Origin: Coptis chinensis
Taxonomy: Eukaryota > Streptophyta > Magnoliopsida > Ranunculales > Ranunculaceae
DNA length: 64,000 nt
Direction of reading: 5' to 3'
Assembly (NCBI GenBank): GCA_015680905.1
Contig: CM027378.1
Location: 81,807,501-81,871,500, forward strand
Part shown: in pieces, positions 11,720 to 23,063 of the stretch
Layout: each line of letters begins with the position of its first letter
Numbering within the stretch: position 1 is the first letter of the stretch
Position numbers and translations under genes: made by a program
Notes under the pieces: generated by a model
Database searches by the model: none
What the model saw: the letters and a program-made list of their open reading frames with translations, nothing else
What the model was told of the DNA's origin: nothing

Positions 11720-12380
11720 GAGAGGGGGTTGTGTGAGGGAGTGATATTCTCCTTCAGGAATATCAAGCACGTGCTCAGCATGGTGGAAATACCACACCGA
11801 CCTCTGACTTACTTCTTCGACCTACGTCACCAGATCGCATCCACGAAGTTCTGAGATCGCTTCTAGAAACGGTTAAGATCACTACGCAGATCGTTCTATA
11901 TCATGACTCAGCCTACCTTCTAGAAACAATAATGACTAAAGCTGCACGTGCACAAATCACTGCCGTAAGCTACTAACCCCTGCTGCTAATCCCCATCATT
12001 ACGTCAGACCTACCAGTACTGTTCTCACACGCCTCCACAATCTCCACCCTATATTTGTACTAATCCTTACACGTGTTGGGTGAAGATTCACTTTCATTCC
12101 CTATAAATACTTTCCATATGAACTACGCCAGAATCGAAAGTAAGATACGTAGACAGTTCGCTCATCAACGAACTCGGTATTTCCATCATACAATCTCAGT
12201 CTCTTTTCGATATCTTATGTAAAGGAAGACTAAAACGTACATTTAGAACAACAAAACCGGACTTGAGATGAAGTATTTATTTATTTTATTTCCTTATGAG
12301 TTTTGTTTCTCATCTTTGGGGTTGACTTAAATTGACGATGCTTCCCAGTTTACAAACTCAACTGCTTCGATTTTGGTACC
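11720..12380 (+). repeat. Polypurine tract and probable 3' LTR of the Tat element
   Basis: GAGAGGGGG at 11720-11728 has the composition and position of a polypurine tract and is followed by a TG-starting stretch at about 11730. A TATA-box-like CTATAAATAC lies at 12101-12110, at a place suitable for the U3/R junction of an LTR. The right boundary (about 12380, near TTTTGGTACCA) is a guess, since the other LTR is outside the window. Confidence 0.45.
12101..12110 (+). promoter_or_regulatory. TATA-box-like motif in the probable Tat LTR
   Basis: CTATAAATAC matches a plant TATA box well and lies about 370 bp into the presumed LTR. No experimental start site can be inferred from sequence alone. Confidence 0.45.
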
Positions 12381-13331
12381 AAAAAAAAGTGGTTTCTCAT
12401 AACACACAACTACAGAAGTCCTTGTCCGATCAATGAAATCCAAAAAAGCACAAATCTTATGCAATCACACATACAAACAAATATATTTTAGCCAAAAATA
12501 GCAAATTTCAGATTTTTCAAATCCTATGCCACCGATCGTACGCCCCATCATCTAAGGTTTCTGGCTTTCTGCAAATCTTCGCCCGTGATTAAGTGATACA
12601 AACCAAGTTTTTCGTGACGTCACGTGGTATTGAGATTCAAACTTCAAAGCACACATCAAGGTAACTACAGTCTTCAGATGTGTAAGTAATTCGTACGATG
12701 ATCACAGAACCGTGTACGTAGCATTGGGACCAGGCAATCAACTTGCATGATAGCACGTGGGGACCACGTGACTGTCAGCTTCCTGGTCGACAAAACAGAG
12801 TTTCTCTACACGCTCTGTACAAAATATCCCAAAAATAATAGATTGTTTTTATATGCCTTCTTCTATCATATGTCACCTTCTTTTCTTAGCTGATCGAAAC
12901 AACAAAAACCTTCTTTTCTTAGAAAATGGTCACTAGTCAATTGAAAAATAAAATAAAATAACATATTTTAATAAATTTTTATTTAATAGATGTTTTAGTA
13001 TCAATTTGATATTTTAAAATGTAGTGATGATGGTGTCTCTTACCTTAGCATGACATTTGCTGAAATATTTGTCTCACAACTAAGTAGCTTGTCCCTTGAC
13101 ATACATGTGCTGAGATCATGAAAGTGGTGGTAGAAGAAGACTTCAAATTTTATATATTTCGCATATGGGAATGTCTGATGCTGTAATGCACTTATGCACA
13201 TGTTATTTTCAGGTAATGATATTGTTTAAAGTGTTTTTTAGTTTATAATTTTGGTACAGTTGAAAAAATATATATATATATAATCAAATGGGTGTCGATG
13301 AAATATGGAAATATCAACTGAGATATAGGAA
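12381..13331. other. Intergenic, no gene recognised
   Basis: AT-rich DNA without open frames of note, RNA genes or obvious repeats other than a short (TA)n near 13270-13283. Confidence 0.5.
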
Positions 13332-13739
13332 GACTAGTTTATAGTACAAAATATTGCGATATATATCGAGATTTCAGCAAATGATAAGTAAATATCGCGA
13401 TATGTTTAGAGATATTTACAGCTGTAAATATCAGTGATATTTCGATAATATTATTGATATTTTATAATATATTATGATATTTGTAGATATTTTGTGTATG
13501 TAATAATTTTATTTAATATTTACCATTATATTTCAAATAAATAAAAATTATATTTCATGATATATCAAGAAATATCTACAATATCTACGATATTTATTGA
13601 TATTTTGGATATATCAACGATATTTGCATATGAAACAATATCAAATATCTCCAAAAAGAGAGATATATCCACAGTACATATCCATAAATCAGAAATCGAT
13701 ATTTTGCCATATTTTGATATTTTGTACTATGGACTAGTC
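13332..13739. mobile_element. MITE-like element, 408 bp, GATAT-rich
   Basis: The left end GACTAGTTTATAGTACAAAA is matched in inverted orientation by the right end, which reads GACTAGTCCATAGTACAAAA from 13739 leftwards. The interior is made largely of GATATTT and ATATCG words. No transposase is present. No clear target duplication was seen, so the superfamily is unassigned. Confidence 0.65.
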
Positions 13740-15846
13740 ACCAAAAGAGTGCATATTTTAGATGATGATATATTCAGAATTCCCACTTCCATTTCCTTCC
13801 CTAAGCCCCTGACTGCTGACTGCTGTTGTTTGAAGATATCATCAACTAATCACAGCATGACGCAGGTATTTTTAATTAATTTCTATAAAATTAGTAAAAA
13901 ATCGTAGAAATGCAAGGTGGTCTACATATGGATGACCTATAAATTAAGTCATAGCACCTATTTTGTGTCATTATGTGGACACGTGGTAAATGTCAAACTA
14001 TGATAGTTATACTTTTATACTACAACTATGTTTTGCTTAAATTATAGAAGAATAATATTTTCAATCTACTAAAAAAATATGGGTAAAATAGTTAAAATAA
14101 AACCATATAAAACAAAAAATAACCAAGAGATTTAGAAATATATAAAAAAATAATTTATCACTGTTGCCATAACTGTAGATGAGGGTAGGATTTTAAAGTA
14201 GTTTAGATTTCTTTTTACGAAATTAATCTAAAATCTTTTTTTATATAAGAAAATGACTTTTAACCTAATTTCTTCAAAAGATAGTTTGGAAAACAATTTA
14301 TAAAATATCGGCAACATCATCCTCAAGATTAAGTGATTAACGTAATCATCTCAATAAAGCTTCCCAAAGAGCGATATGTCAACACAATTAAGGTCAAGTA
14401 TAATTAGTCAAATTCATCAAAATACGCTCAAAGCCACCAATTAATCATCATCAGTAAGGAGAACCGTATCGTTTCCTCTGGTCTTCAATCAGTAGTAACG
14501 ACAAATCAATAAACAAATTATGTAGAAAAACTCTGCGATCAATTCAAATAGAGGCATAGAGCCTCCAGGAGAGAGAGTCTACAACTCTTAAGGTGACGAT
14601 TGATTCAGTTATTTGAGCAAAAAAATAAAATAAAAGATATTCATTTGAAATGGTAGATAGTTCTTATTTGTGTTACCAGGCCACACACTATTGTAAATTT
14701 GTAACAATAAGCTCCGTTGTTTACTTTGTTAAATGGACCTGAATTACCTGATTTTTCATTTGGTTTATCGGTCTGTATGTTGTAATTTGTAAACGTATAT
14801 TATTCACTAACATTTATTATTGGTTTTATACTTCTATTGAGCACACTCAACATATAATATCATCACCTCAACTTTTTATGTTAACTAAGCAGAAAAAAAT
14901 ATCAAGTATTCCTACAGGCCGGTATTTTGTTTGAAAAAAACCAAAGAAAAATCACTTGGCCACATAAAACTCATCATCTTCCATATATTAATGTTTTTGC
15001 TATCAATATAAAAAATAAAATGTTGCTCTTTGACTTGAAAATAGTACGTGTAGACGTGTAGTGAAAATCACAATTCTACAATTAATTTGTTCACGAAATT
15101 AAGTTCACAAACGACAGGCATTGGGTACCACCTTACTAGCTTAGCAGTTAGACTCCTATTTCAACTTTTCTTGATTGAGTGGTATAAAGGCGGACTCCAG
15201 CAGAATCAAGAATATGAGACATTGAGAACAACGTCCATTTATAGTAGCCGACTAGCTGTGACAACTGAAATTGTATCGAACACATCCTGTTCTATGCCAA
15301 GGATCACACTGAATATTAGCCTGATTGCCACATATCATATTCAAAAAGCAATATATTGAATGACAACTCTTATGGGGACGAAAGATGAACTCCACCATGC
15401 CATGAACATTTTTGAGACACACGAGTACACGACCACTCCAAGTATATCAGTTCTCACCATAGCCATACATTCCTTTATTTTCACTGGAAATTGTCACTGG
15501 AAATTGTCACAAAATGGTAAGCGTCTTATCTACTTTCACTCTAGAATTCATGGGTCGCTATAACTGTACACTACAGAATATATTCCCTAGGGAGGATATA
15601 TGTTAATATGTTATATATGCTTAGCAAAAAGGTCGTTAAGTTGCGTACAAGCTAGACAAACAATGCTAATGCTTTATTGATGACCAATAACAAACCAACA
15701 GGCTACAAATTTTACTGACAAACTTAGTAACAACTTTTAATCTTTCCCGTATTTGATGAGACATTCAAACACAAATAAGTTGATTACCAACTTTTCTGAT
15801 GAATAAAGTGAGCTTGGTGAAATCGAATTGGATTTGTCAAATCTAA
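13740..15846. other. Intergenic, no gene recognised
   Basis: AT-rich. Two consecutive short open stretches on + (15087-15359 and 15360-15563) give no recognisable protein and no splice context, and are not called as genes. No tRNA or rRNA is visible. Confidence 0.5.
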
Positions 15847-15968
15847 GAGCAAGTCCAATTGTGAGCTACTATAATGGGCTGTTATAGCCACATATGATTT
15901 TTAGTATTTTTAGTTGCACACCTAAATTTGAGAGATAAAAAACTCAAAATCAGTTTCAATGGAGATGC
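15847..15968. mobile_element. Tourist-like MITE, about 122 bp
   Basis: It is flanked by TAA at 15844-15846 and 15969-15971, the 3-bp duplication typical of PIF/Harbinger MITEs. The left end GAGCAAGTCCAATTG pairs imperfectly with the right end (CAATGGAGATGC). It resembles the stretch at about 40157-40246 (GAGCAAGTTCAATG read on the minus strand). Confidence 0.55.
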
Positions 15969-16066
15969 TAAAAAGATACAGACTGTACAATTTCTGCCGC
16001 CTGTCTATTAGTTACAAATTTAAGTTGAATTTTTTTTGGACAGACAACATAGTTTCTGTTTAACAC

Positions 16067-16093
16067 ACGGACGACATAAACTGTATCGTCCGT
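16067..16093. other. Perfect 8-bp hairpin ACGGACGA...TCGTCCGT
   Basis: The two arms at 16067-16074 and 16086-16093 are exact inverted complements with an 11-nt loop. Nearby GACAGACAACATAG repeats the same theme loosely, as in subterminal regions of DNA transposons, but no complete element could be delimited. Confidence 0.5.
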
Positions 16094-16194
16094 CTCTCGA
16101 AATTTATTATGTCAACTGCTAGACACTGCTACAAATTTGACTGGGTTTATCACACAAGCCAAATTTATGAGCCTTCTATTTTTTTTTTCGATAA

Positions 16195-16197
<3 letters not shown>

Positions 16198-16241
<44 letters not shown>
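16198..16241. repeat. (AC)n(AT)n microsatellite at the LINE 3' end
   Basis: About 17 AC units are followed by about 5 AT units. On the minus strand this lies just after the stop codon of the LINE RNase H reading and before an A-run (T-run at about 16180-16189 on +), consistent with a LINE 3' tail. Confidence 0.9.
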
Positions 16242-16242
<1 letters not shown>

Positions 16243-16972
16243 TAGAAACGCATTACATCAGTGTTTTGGAAAATCAGTGGATAAGGCCTGTTACTGACAT
16301 TCGCAGATGCCCATTTAGCTAGACTATGTGCCGCCCCATTAGATGTTCTAGGAATCCATTTACAGACAAAATTTTGCAATCAACTACTAAGGTTCTAAAC
16401 AGAAAGTAATATAGGATAGCAATTCCAATATGATGGAGTGGTCTGCAACAGCAGTAACTACAGTTTTATTCTTGAATTTGGACTTCCGCCAGCTCCAGCC
16501 TATTCGCCAACTTCAATGCTAACTCTGCCGCCCAGAATTCAGCTTGTTCAACACTTGTAGCTTGAAATCTTGAATATGCAGCAGCAACCATATTTTCTTC
16601 TTCTAGAAAACATCAAGCTCCAGCTATGCCAGACTTCAACAACCTGTTGTATGAGGCATCAAAGGAGATCTTAAGCCATATCTCATCAAGAGTTACAACA
16701 ACAATGTCATTCAGTATTGGAGATTCAGATACTTCATATGCTTTAATACAAGAAAGCCAATCATGTATAGTGTTTGTCCATATGATGTGGCATGAAATAC
16801 AAATTCCTTCCATTCTTGCTTTATTTCGATGACACCATATTTCATATAAGAGATAACAACAGTAAAGACTTTTTAATCTCTTATCTTCCTCAGAGCAGTT
16901 GAGCCACTCCATAAGAATGTCTATTAGATCCTTGCAAGTGTTCACATTCAGGCTCTCAATCCTTACAGATGT
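16242..16972 (-). pseudogene. LINE RNase H-like C-terminal part (downstream of the copia insertion)
   Basis: On the minus strand, 16945-16613 gives a typical linker and RNase H start (YEIWCHRNKARMEG, then LDEIWLKISFDASYNRLLKSG). Further on come EQAEFWAAELALKLANRLEL near 16540-16490 and CKWIPRTSNGAAHSLAKWAS near 16370-16300, ending in a stop at 16242. This order (RVT_3-type RNase H with a final Arg-Thr-Ser-Asn...His-Ser-Leu-Ala-Lys-Trp motif) is that of plant L1/Ta11-type LINEs. An in-frame stop follows SGIAGA at about 16607, so it is decayed. The other part lies at 39815-40150, separated by the copia element. Confidence 0.75.
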
Positions 16973-16977
16973 TAAGG

Positions 16978-17263
16978 TGTAAAACCAGAGGATTCAATTC
17001 AATTCAGTTCTATATTTACTTTATTCAATTCTAAAGAGATTACAATTGTTTATATAAATGTTACAAAAAATAGAAACAAAACAGTCGGTGTGACTTGAGA
17101 AACACGAGGCGCGGGGTGCGCTCTGTTTGTACTGGAGAAGAGCATGGGTCGCGCTCTAGCTACTGGACATCGGTCATGCCCGAGGCGCAGGTCGCGCTCC
17201 ATCATGCTTTATCTGAGCGCAAGTCGTGCTATATACATGAAAAAGTATATACAGCTTTCTACA
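16978..17263 (-). repeat. copia 3' LTR (left)
   Basis: On the minus strand it is preceded by the purine-rich ACTTGAGGGGGAG (+ 17264-17276), the polypurine tract. It matches 39519-39809 over its whole length, with the greatest difference in the GC-rich middle. Confidence 0.92.
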
Positions 17264-17407
17264 CTCCCCCTCAAGTTGGTGCATAGATGTCAATCATGCC
17301 CAACTTGTCAACTGAGCTGTCAAACACCTTGTGAGATACACCTTTGGTAAGAACATCAACTACTTGCGCCTCTGAGGTTACGAACGGAAAACTAATAACC
17401 TTCCTGT

Positions 17408-19248
17408 CTAGATTTTCTTTAATAAATGACGATCAACCTCCACATGTTTTGTTCGATCATGCTGAACTGGGTTATGTGCAATTTGAATGGCGGCTTGATT
17501 ATCACAATGTAAATCCATAGGCTTTTGAAGCTTGAATCCCAATTCCATCAAGACAGTACGGATCCATAACAATTCACATACTCCTTGTGCCATACCTCGA
17601 AATTTAGCTTCTGCACTTGATCTGGCAACAACTTTCTGCTTCTTACTATGCCAAGTTACAAGATTTCCACCAACAAAAGTGAAATATCCTGATGTAGAAC
17701 GTCTATCAGTTTTATCACCAGCCCAATCTGCATCTGTGTATCCGACAATGTCCAATACATCATACTTTCCAAACAGTAAACCTTTGCCAAGTGCCTTCTT
17801 CAAATACTTCAAGATACGAGAGACTGCATCCATATGTTCTTCATTAGGACAACTCATAAACTGACTAACCACACTCACAGCATAAGCAATATCAGGTCTA
17901 GTATGAGAGAGATAAATTAACCTTTCTACAAGACGTTAATACCTTCTTTTATAAGTAGGAACTTGATCAGGATGAATGGCGAATCCATGATTCATCTCAA
18001 TGGGTGTCTCTATTGGTTTGCAATCTAACATTCCTATTTCAGCAAGCAAATCTAAGACATACTTCCTCTGTGAGAGTGAAATCCCCTTTTTAGACCTTAC
18101 AACTTCAATACCCGTAAAATACTTCAATTGTCCTAGATCCTTCATTTCAAATTCTTCCAACAAATACTTCTGCAATTCATTTATTTCCTTCAGATCATCC
18201 CCTGTAATGATCATGTCATAAACATATACAATTAGAGCTGTAATCTTACCATCCTTGTGTTTGATAAACAAGGTATGGTTAGAATTGCTCTGTTTGTACC
18301 CAAAAACTCTCATTGACTGTGTAAGTCTTCCAAACCAAGCTTTTGGAGACTGTTTCAGGCCATACAAAGCTTTCTTCAGTTTACACACCTTCCCAACATC
18401 TTTGGGATGGTTCTTCACACCTGGAGGCATATCCATGTATACTTCTTCCTCCAAATTCCCATTTAGGAATGCATTCTTCACATCAAGTTGGTGCAAGGGC
18501 CAATCTTTATTTGTTGCAAGCAAAATTAAAATTCGAACCGTATTGATTTTCGCCACAGGTGCAAAAGTCTCCTCATAATCAATTCCATAATGTTGTGTGT
18601 ATCCCTTGGCAACCAATCTCGCCTTATATCTATTAATAGTTCCATCTGCATTAAGCTTCACAGTAAACACCCAACGACATCCAACAGTCTTAATTCCAAC
18701 AGGCATATCAACTACCTCCCATGTTACATTCTTTTGAAGGGCTTCCAATTCTTCATTCATTGCTTTCTTCCATTTTGGATCTTTCAAAGCATCCTGCACA
18801 TTACTAGGAATAGATACAGTAGATAATTGATTTATAATAAGTCCATGTGACTCAAAAAGGTTATGGTTAGACATAGAGTTAACTATAGGATATTTGGCAT
18901 TGGCTTTGATGTCTGGTTCATATAGTTTCATAGGAATTCCCTTACTAGCTCTTTGTGATTGTCTAGGTTCAAGACTTTCTAACCTAACAGATTCATTAAC
19001 GGTTATAGGAGGTACCTGAGGAGGATCATTCTGATCGAGATCTTCAGTTATTGATGTAGAAGGGGAAATGTCGTGTACTATAGTTTCAGATACATCCGGC
19101 TCTTGTACTATAGTTTCAGATACATCCGGATCATGTGCTTCTATCTCTACTGCTACAGGATCAATTTCTGCTTCAAGTTCTTCAAATCGTTCCTCTAAGT
19201 GTTCCAATTCCCTAAAGACATCGGGATTCCCTTCACCGTCACTCTCCC
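17408..19248 (-). pseudogene. copia RT and RNase H part of the polyprotein
   Basis: Read on minus, the RT family signature begins near 18790 (DPKWKKAMNEELEALQKN, then RWVFTVKLNADGTINRYKAR, then HQLDVKNAFLNGNLEEEVYM) and continues through LKKALYGLKQSPKAW and DLGQLKYFTGIEV. From 17878 follows the copia RNase H (GYTDADWAGDKTDRRSTSGY, then SSAEAKFRGMAQGVCELLW, ending VDRHLLKKI). These would copy the element RNA into DNA. The upstream (N-terminal) side abuts the insertion at 19249. The reading has a small number of breaks. Confidence 0.88.
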
Positions 19249-20261
19249 TGTCACATCCCGAATTTCTAAACAATAACAAAGTGAATATTTGAAATATAAA
19301 TATCTCAAACATCACTAGGTTCACTTGTTTAAAAACCCAGACTATGACGGGGGATACTACACATACAAAACCCTAACAGCCATGTCATAAAAGAAACAAC
19401 TTAAATTAAAATAATCCCAATAATTATCCGCCATTACTTTATTAAAATATCATCCGTCCAAATAAAACATCAAACAAACTCTCAAAATAAAATTCCTCAC
19501 TACCAAGTTCTCATGCCATGCAAAAGGTAAACTACGTTATTACATCCTTCCAATAAGACTCAGACCTAAAAGAAAACTAACGGATTGCTCCAGGCACGAA
19601 TCCCAATCACACGCCGCGGTTCCACTGCCTTCCACCTATATTCCCAAGAACACACCCACGTTGCCAAAACAAAGCAAACATGGGTCAGCAAAATGGAATT
19701 TGCTGGTATGAGTAGACTAACCACACATAAACATTTAAAAGCTTTTCTTATCCAACTAATACTTTAACTCTATCCTAACATAATCATTCTCAGCTGGGAA
19801 GAAAGGTAGTTCCGTCATCTCAACCGGCATAGTTTCTTCCCAAGCAAAACTTCCATTATATTAACTCATTTTAATAACTCATTTTAATATCTAAATACTT
19901 AAATTAATACTTACCAATATCCATTGCTGTATAAGGGTAGGACCACGTCCCTACACAAAATATTATTAAGTCCTACCCTCCTACAAAAGAAAGTTAGAAC
20001 TTGTATATAACATATGTAGATATCCTATATGTATTCAAAAGTAAACCCAGCCACACTCGCATAATCAAATCAATTTCTCTTATCAATTAATCAATTACTT
20101 TTCTTATACACCCACCCTTTAGTACCTACTCCATGATTTGCACTCCACACATTTGCCAAATCACACATTCCTGTGTGCCTCTCCCAATCAATACCACAAT
20201 ATCATAGCCACCTCTGGGCTTTCATACACATATTTCACAGCCTCATTGGGCACAAAACTCA

Positions 20262-20593
20262 GGTCATTCATGGCACATTCAATGAATACCTTAGGTCATT
20301 CCCGCCACATTCAAGGAATACCTATCATATCACTAACGGGCCATTCATGGCACATTCAATGAATGCCCTGGGTCATTCCTGCCACATTCAAGGAATACCT
20401 AATCCTACATTCCCGTACACTCAAGGAATACAACTAACCCGCAAGGCGAATACCTTAGTTCCTCTTTAGGGCAGTTTAAACAATCTGGTCATTCATGGCA
20501 CATTCAATGAATACCCGGGTCATTCATGGCACCTTCAATGAATACCCTTATATAACGCTAACGGGCCATTTATGGCACATTAAATAAATGCCC
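20262..20593. repeat. GGTCATTCATGGCACATTCA repeat cluster in solo-LTR-like element 2
   Basis: Same units and same order as at 8142-8428, including the divider CCCGCAAGGCGAATACCTTAG in nearly identical form. This is the clearest proof that the two LTR-like elements are relatives. Confidence 0.82.
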
Positions 20594-21015
20594 ACCTAAC
20601 ATATGACATCATCAGTCATAAACTCAATTCCAAAACTTGAGGCGTGGAGAGTTCTAAATTAAAGGGTGCGGTAAGTTTTGTTTACGCATTATTGAACTTT
20701 ATTGTATATATTATTTCAGAGAACGAAGGAATATCTTGATTCAAGTATTTTTGGTTTATGCGTTATTAATTTCATAGATGTATAAGTGTCATAACGTTGT
20801 GTATCGTAAAAGACTGAAAAAAAACACAAAGCAGTAAATACACATACACAAGTATATTTAGAAAGGTCCTAGCCTAAGTCAAACATGCTAATAGTCCTAG
20901 ACTTATCCTAATAGACCGAATCATAATTTTAGGAAAAAGTCAAATTTTGGGTCAACTGGTCAAAGTGAACCTTGGTCAAAGTCAAAGTCAACTCTGGTCA
21001 ACAGTCAAAGTCAAC

Positions 21016-22489
21016 TGATAAGAGCCCAAAACTGTAGTTTTAACCCTATAACAGTCATACCTTTAGACCAATTATGTGAGTAATAATTAAGAGTTAACAC
21101 TGATTACGTGTTTTTATGCATTTCAGGTTTCAAAGTCTATTATGTGCAGAAATGTGCCACTTTAGTGAGATAAAGGAGCTAAGGTCGGTTACTAAGGAGT
21201 TCTGTGATTTAAGGCCAAGATTCAAGAAGATAAAGCCTTTCTAAAGCCCGGTCAAAAGCTAAAAAGTCGACGCGGGCTGAAATAGCACACAAGTCAACAG
21301 AATTTCCAAAAGCCGTATCTTTGGACTCAGACCTTGGAATTGGGCCTACCTTATGTCAAAACGACCGGCTCAGAAAGAGATTTCCAATGGTCTAAGCCTT
21401 GACCCAATCAGAGGAGCAAAAGTGGACGAAAAGTCTGTTGAAGCCAACTACAGCTGAAGAGGCCTTTTTGGACTGAAAATATTGGGTTTTGGGCCTGATT
21501 CTCTGGCCCAAAACATGGCTCCAAGCCCATGCACGATTTTTGGATATGGACATATAAAAACCAAAGCTTAGCTCTTTGTTAATGGTAGCTAGTTAGACCT
21601 AAAACAATATAGATAATTCTAGATCTAGTTTAATTAATAAAATTAAGTTTAGTTCCATTTTCAATTCTTGTTTTAGATTAAGTCTTTGAATCATTGTTCT
21701 TGATTGATTAGATAAATAAAATAGTTATTTTATCAATTTGAATGTGTTATTTCAATCTATTAGATCTAGTTTTAATTATTGTTGGTTACCATTTATTAGT
21801 TGTTAATTAGAATTTAATCATTATTTAATTAGATTAGTAAATTTGAATCTTGATAATATGTTTAGTTTAGATTCATATGGGAATGATTCTGGAATGATTC
21901 AAGGCTAAAACCTCTATTAGAGGGGTTGATGAAGCCTTGATGAAAACTTAGTGGTATAGTGTAGAAGCATTGTAGAGTCTATTCCAATCTAGAAGGTCGT
22001 GATTCGCCATGAGAATGGGTGGACGACCTCATATGCTAGTTAGTACTCGGTAGAAATGCCATGAACACTAGGGATTAGAACTCGAATTTCTTACCGTAAG
22101 AACGTAAGAATCGAGATACAAGAATCTATGCTAGGCTATGAAGTTGGATTCGAGGTGGATTCAATTCCCCTCTAATCTTTTATCTAGATTCAAAACAATC
22201 ATATTGCCATAGCATTCGTAGTTAAATTTAACATATTGTTTTTCACATTCCATCGTAGTTTAACACCTTCGTAAAGCTCTCATTGACTTTAAGATTGATC
22301 AATTAGACTAGAAAACATTCCATGTTAGAGCACTAGGAGTGGAACGAACCTCTTACTCCACTATATCTCAAGGGATTGAGAGTAGAGAAATCTTTGATAA
22401 ATTAGACACTTAAGATTAGTTTTAGTTTACTTACGTTTTGAGTTTCATTGTTCATTTCGTAGGTAGACTATTCAATTTTATTCGTATCA
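21016..22489 (+). repeat. Athila copy A, 5' LTR
   Basis: It is near identical to 34356-35833 and clearly related to the two LTRs of copy B, which run in the opposite direction. It holds the phrase TATAAAAACCAAAGCTTAGC near 21553, a possible TATA box. Confidence 0.93.
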
Positions 22490-22491
22490 AA

Positions 22492-22510
22492 TGGTGCCGC
22501 TGCCATCGTA
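22492..22510 (+). promoter_or_regulatory. Athila copy A primer binding site
   Basis: TGGTGCCGCTGCC directly follows the 5' LTR after two bases. It resembles the TGGCGCCGTTGCC site complementary to tRNA-Asp that is known for Athila elements. Copy B has the similar TGGCGTCGCTGCC at the matching place. Confidence 0.65.
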
Positions 22511-23063
22511 GTTGCACTTTAGCATTGTTTTCATAGTAGAATTAGTCATTTCTAAAGTCCCATTAAATCCACCCACCCTTGTTTGATTCATACTGTGGTT
22601 ATCCGTTTCAGCGTTGAAAAAGTTCCGACAAATTTACACTGAGCGCGACCGCGCCTGTAAGGAGTGCACTGCGCCTCTATAGTACCGGAACACGAAGCGA
22701 CCCACCCTCGGGACTCGGCGCGACCATACCTATTTTATGGACCACGAGCACGACCATTCACACCGAAGCGACGACCGCTAAAGTCATCGAACAAGGAGCG
22801 CGACCGCGCCCTATCCGAGCACACCTGCGCCCTAAGCCAAAAATCCTGGATTTCAACAGGTTTGTTTCAAACTTCGATTTTTAAGTTTTTCAGTGTTCTA
22901 ACTTATTATTTACACCAACACGCCAGAACAAGATGCTATTCATAAAGCGAAGCAAGGACGCTTATCGGTATTCCTTTCTTCCATACCTCGCATCTCCGGT
23001 TAGAGGCTCATACTAATATATCAAGATTGTTTGGATTGTTTTCGTGTTTAGACTTAGACTTGC

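Larger units (their letters stand above)
1..12380 (+). mobile_element. Tat-lineage Ty3/gypsy retrotransposon, 3' part (fossil)
   Basis: The left edge of the window cuts this element inside pol. Seen on +: RNase H, then integrase ending at 1886, then nearly 10 kb that holds antisense coding sequence, then a polypurine tract and a probable LTR. A long extra region between integrase and 3' LTR with an antisense ORF is known for Tat-lineage elements of plants (Retand, Grande and Ogre relatives), which is the basis of the lineage call. The element is broken in several places in pol and carries a 4.28-kb later insertion at 6822-11101. The right boundary near 12380 is uncertain because the 5' LTR is outside the window, so LTR age cannot be judged. 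Confidence 0.75.

Noticed and set aside
15087-15563. Two consecutive open stretches on + as a possible small host gene
   Set aside because: No recognisable domain, no splice signals that join them, and no codon pattern that sets them apart from the AT-rich flank.
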